Origin: Thalassospira marina
GTDB taxonomy: Bacteria; Pseudomonadota; Alphaproteobacteria; Rhodospirillales; Thalassospiraceae
DNA: 64,000 nucleotides
Assembly: GCF_002844375.1 (NCBI RefSeq)
Contig: NZ_CP024199.1
Span: 2,405,001 to 2,469,000 of the forward strand
Direction of reading: 5' to 3'
The number at the start of each line of letters is the position of its first letter. Position 1 is the stretch's first letter. Below, piece by piece: positions 61,592 through 64,000 of this stretch. The position numbers were made by a program, and so were the translations under genes. The notes under the pieces were generated by a model that ran no database searches, was not told the DNA's origin, and saw nothing but the letters and a program-made list of their open reading frames with translations.

Positions 61592-62500
61592 ATGACCGCC
61601 GCCCTTTTTGCCATTGTTACCTTCTGCTGGGGGTTTACCTGGTATGCGATCAAAATGCAGATCGGCCCGATCCCCATTGAAATTTCGATATTCTATCGCT
61701 TTGGCCTGGCCGCCGCGGTGCTTGCCGCCGGCATGGCCATTACCGGTCGGCTGAAACCCGTGCCATGGAGCGCGCATCCCTGGATTTTCCTTTTGGGTTG
61801 CGGCCTTTTCGCCATCAACTTTATTCTGATGTATACGGCGTCATCCTATATCGCCAGCGGCATCATCGCCGTGCTGTTTACGACATCGACCATTTTTAAT
61901 GCCATTGGCAACTGGCTGTTTTACGGGCAGCGCCCCGGCATGCGCTTTATGGGTGGGGCCGCACTTGGCCTGGGCGGTATCGTCTGCCTGTTTGCCAACC
62001 AGCTTGCATCGCTTTCGCATAATGCCACCGCGATCACCGGCATGGCCTGCGCACTGGGCGGTACGGCGGTTTTTGCATCGGGCAATATGGTATCGGTCAA
62101 GCTGCATAAACTGGGCATTCCCACCCGTGATGCCGTTGTACGTGGCATGGCCTATGGGGCCGGTGTCTTGCTGATTTTCGGTCTGTTACGCGGTGAAACG
62201 CTGGTGATGCCAACCGACCCTTATTATATCGGCGGTTTGCTTTACCTTGCCATTCCTGGCTCCATCATTGCGTTTCTGGCCTACCTTGCGCTGGTAAACC
62301 GGGTTGGCGCGGGCAAGGCCGCCTATGTCACCGTGTTATTCCCGGTGGTTGCGCTTACCGTTTCAACCTTCCTTGAAGGTTATATCTGGACGGCAACGGG
62401 GGCCGCTGGCCTTGCTCTGATCCTGCTGGGGAACATCACCATATTTGCCCGCATTCCGGTGCGCAAACGCAAGATCGCGACATCGGAAATCGCGCAATAA
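61592..62500 (+). CDS. EamA-family transporter (3)
   Basis: 302 residues, ten helices in two repeats: LFAIVTFCWGFTWYAIKMQIG, FINFILMYTASSYIASGI, and a second repeat starting ACALGGTAVFASGNM. Divergent from the AraC gene at 60435, whose direct repeats lie 62-95 bases upstream of the start, so it is the likely target. Substrate unknown. A basic C-terminus (RKRKIATSEIAQ) follows. Confidence 0.92.
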   Translation: MTAALFAIVTFCWGFTWYAIKMQIGPIPIEISIFYRFGLAAAVLAAGMAITGRLKPVPWSAHPWIFLLGCGLFAINFILMYTASSYIASGIIAVLFTTSTIFNAIGNWLFYGQRPGMRFMGGAALGLGGIVCLFANQLASLSHNATAITGMACALGGTAVFASGNMVSVKLHKLGIPTRDAVVRGMAYGAGVLLIFGLLRGETLVMPTDPYYIGGLLYLAIPGSIIAFLAYLALVNRVGAGKAAYVTVLFPVVALTVSTFLEGYIWTATGAAGLALILLGNITIFARIPVRKRKIATSEIAQ

Positions 62501-62629
62501 ACGCCAGAGCGGCAAAAACAAATAAACGTCAAGGTCCGCCCATAGCGAGCAGCCTGTCAAAACAGCCTTTATCCTTCCGGAATTGCACCAGTTCGCAGCA
62601 ATGCCTGGTTCACATTCCGGGAGGATTAA

Positions 62630-62896
62630 ATGCCATCAACCCCCATCAAGGCCAAATCCGTATTTAGCCCGCACACCCATAATGTTGCGGGAAAAGACAA
62701 TACCCCAACCTGGCTTGACCACGCCCTAAACAGCCTCAATCGCTTCATTGATTATCTGGCGCAACTTTCCGGTACAAGCGAAAGAAAAAACGGCATAAAG
62801 CACCTGACAGATGCGCAACGTGCCGATATTGGCCTGCCAGCCAGAGGGTCAGACCTGACTGCCCGCCATCAGCCACCTTTTGCACCACGATTTTAA
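62630..62896 (+). CDS. Small DUF1127-like protein
   Basis: 88 residues. The end of the core, KHLTDAQRADIGLPARG, matches the C-terminal signature of DUF1127 proteins (Arg-Ala-Asp-Ile-Gly-Leu). The preceding LDHALNSLNRFIDYLAQLSG is helical. DUF1127 proteins are small, often RNA-related or stress proteins in Alphaproteobacteria. The ribosome site GGGAGG lies seven bases before ATG. Function is otherwise unknown. Confidence 0.72.
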   Translation: MPSTPIKAKSVFSPHTHNVAGKDNTPTWLDHALNSLNRFIDYLAQLSGTSERKNGIKHLTDAQRADIGLPARGSDLTARHQPPFAPRF

Positions 62897-62990
62897 AATG
62901 GCGCGGGATGACAGAGTCCGAAGATGGCGAGCGCGAATTAAAAATTGGTCCTAGGCTTCGTTTCAGAAAACAATTTTCAGCGGAGCCTTC

Positions 62991-63998
62991 ATGTCAAAAG
63001 CATCCCGGCGGCAGACAACTGCCCAACCCCAAATATCCCCATCCGAACAGGGCATTGATGGCCTGAGCTGGCTGATGCTGATTGTGTTGTCAGTGTTATG
63101 GGGCGGGTCGTTTTTCTTTACCGAGATCGCCCTGCGGGAATTGCCACCTTTCAGCCTGGTGCTGGCGCGTGTTGCATTGGCGGCCACCATTTTATGGCTG
63201 ATCATTGGCCTGCGCCGCATCAGTTTGCCGCACACGCCCTCCGTCTGGCTGGGCTTTCTGGTCATGGGGATTTTAAACAATATGATCCCCTTTTCCCTGA
63301 TTGTCTGGAGCCAGACCTATATCGCAAGCGGCCTTGCCGCGATTTTAAATGCCACTACCCCGCTTTTCACCCTGATCATCGCCCATATCGCCACCGATAG
63401 CGACAAACTGACCTTGCGCAAAGTCATTGGCGTGGTCACGGGTTTTGCCGGTGTCATCGTGGTTACCGGTATTCCGGCCCTTGATGCACTGCCGGGTTTA
63501 ACAACTAACAATAATGAATCAGCCATATCCCTTGCCACCATCGCGCCTTTTGCCGTGCTGGCTGCGGCTGTTTCATATGGGTGTGCCGGTGTTTTTGGCC
63601 GTCGTTTCAAATCCGTTCCGCCAATTGTAACGGCAGCCGGGCAAACAACGGGCAGCAGCATCATGCTTGCACCGCTGGCCCTGATGGTTGATCAGCCGTG
63701 GCATTTGCCAATGCCGGGTATGCCCACGTGGCTGGCTGTGTTGGGAATTGCCAGTATTTCAACTGCGGCGGCCTATATCCTGTATTTCAAACTGTTAAAC
63801 CGGGCGGGTGCCAGCAACCTTTTGCTGGTGACCTTTCTTATCCCGGTCAGTGCGATATTGCTGGGTGTTGGCTTTCTGGGGGAAACCCTTGAATTCACGG
63901 ATATTGCGGGCATGCTGGTGATTGGGCTGGGCCTGGCAATTATTGATGGCAGGCCGATTAAATGGCTGCGCGGCAAGGCAAACAGCCGAACGACATAA
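62991..63998 (+). CDS. EamA-family transporter (4)
   Basis: 335 residues, complete before the window ends. Two EamA repeats start LSWLMLIVLSVLWGGSFFFTEI and ATIAPFAVLAAAVSYGCAGVFGRRF. The first is preceded by ~25 hydrophilic residues. Export of a metabolite is likely. It is not preceded by a regulator in the window; it is 95 bases after the DUF1127-like gene. Confidence 0.92.
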   Translation: MSKASRRQTTAQPQISPSEQGIDGLSWLMLIVLSVLWGGSFFFTEIALRELPPFSLVLARVALAATILWLIIGLRRISLPHTPSVWLGFLVMGILNNMIPFSLIVWSQTYIASGLAAILNATTPLFTLIIAHIATDSDKLTLRKVIGVVTGFAGVIVVTGIPALDALPGLTTNNNESAISLATIAPFAVLAAAVSYGCAGVFGRRFKSVPPIVTAAGQTTGSSIMLAPLALMVDQPWHLPMPGMPTWLAVLGIASISTAAAYILYFKLLNRAGASNLLLVTFLIPVSAILLGVGFLGETLEFTDIAGMLVIGLGLAIIDGRPIKWLRGKANSRTT

Positions 63999-64000
63999 AA

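Noticed and set aside
1..64000. Prophage, integrated plasmid, insertion sequence, CRISPR array or toxin-antitoxin module
   Set aside because: No transposase, integrase, cas gene, regular spaced repeat array or paired toxin gene was found; the genes are typical chromosomal ones.

Overview
The window is ordinary chromosomal DNA of an alphaproteobacterium. The gene order glnB-glnA, the gyrA-coaD-peptidylprolyl isomerase cluster, Tat-exported TRAP binding proteins, a globin-coupled chemoreceptor and many AraC/EamA pairs suggest a marine Rhodospirillales member such as Thalassospira; this is inference from gene content, not a database match. No prophage, insertion sequence, integron or CRISPR array is visible, and almost every gene is intact.

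Layout. 1-8.6 kb: lipoprotein, upp, a SPOR-domain membrane protein, a candidate small RNA behind a Fur-box-like promoter, a large chemoreceptor and pepN. 8.6-13.5 kb: a NarL-type response regulator, a TetR regulator with two near-identical palindromic operators facing a duplicated YdhR-like protein, an AraC/LysE exporter pair and a PAP2 phosphatase. 13.6-22.7 kb: an SLC5-fused hybrid histidine kinase, two tandem TRAP solute-binding proteins without membrane partners, and a soluble globin chemoreceptor. 22.7-32.4 kb: an iron-acquisition block with a PchR-like AraC regulator, TonB-dependent receptor, FecBCD-like ABC importer, DUF2218 protein and a tonB-exbD-exbD-exbB operon. 32.8-38.3 kb: two tRNA-Lys genes, the gyrA-coaD-ppi operon and an EamA transporter. 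38.6-45.1 kb: a small protein behind a second Fur-box-like site, a SprA-like protein, MarR, a SnoaL-fold protein with a large palindrome, pyrC, tRNA-His, an oxidoreductase and an aminotransferase. 45.6-50.5 kb: sigma-54-type promoter, glnB, glnA, a diguanylate cyclase and OsmC. 50.7-64 kb: two alpha/beta hydrolases, AraC regulators, a PhyH dioxygenase, an adenosine deaminase-family protein, a TPR-sulfotransferase and three EamA transporters.

How it fits together. Iron is the strongest theme. Similar AT-rich motifs lie upstream of the TonB receptor, exbB, a 77-residue protein and a putative ~170-nt RNA. That RNA has CU-rich hairpin loops and a terminator, so it looks like an iron-responsive antisense-type regulator. 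It is the most interesting item here, together with a second ExbD that has Asn where the proton-relay Asp is expected, a chemoreceptor with an altered signalling tip, and the TetR/duplicated-YdhR module.
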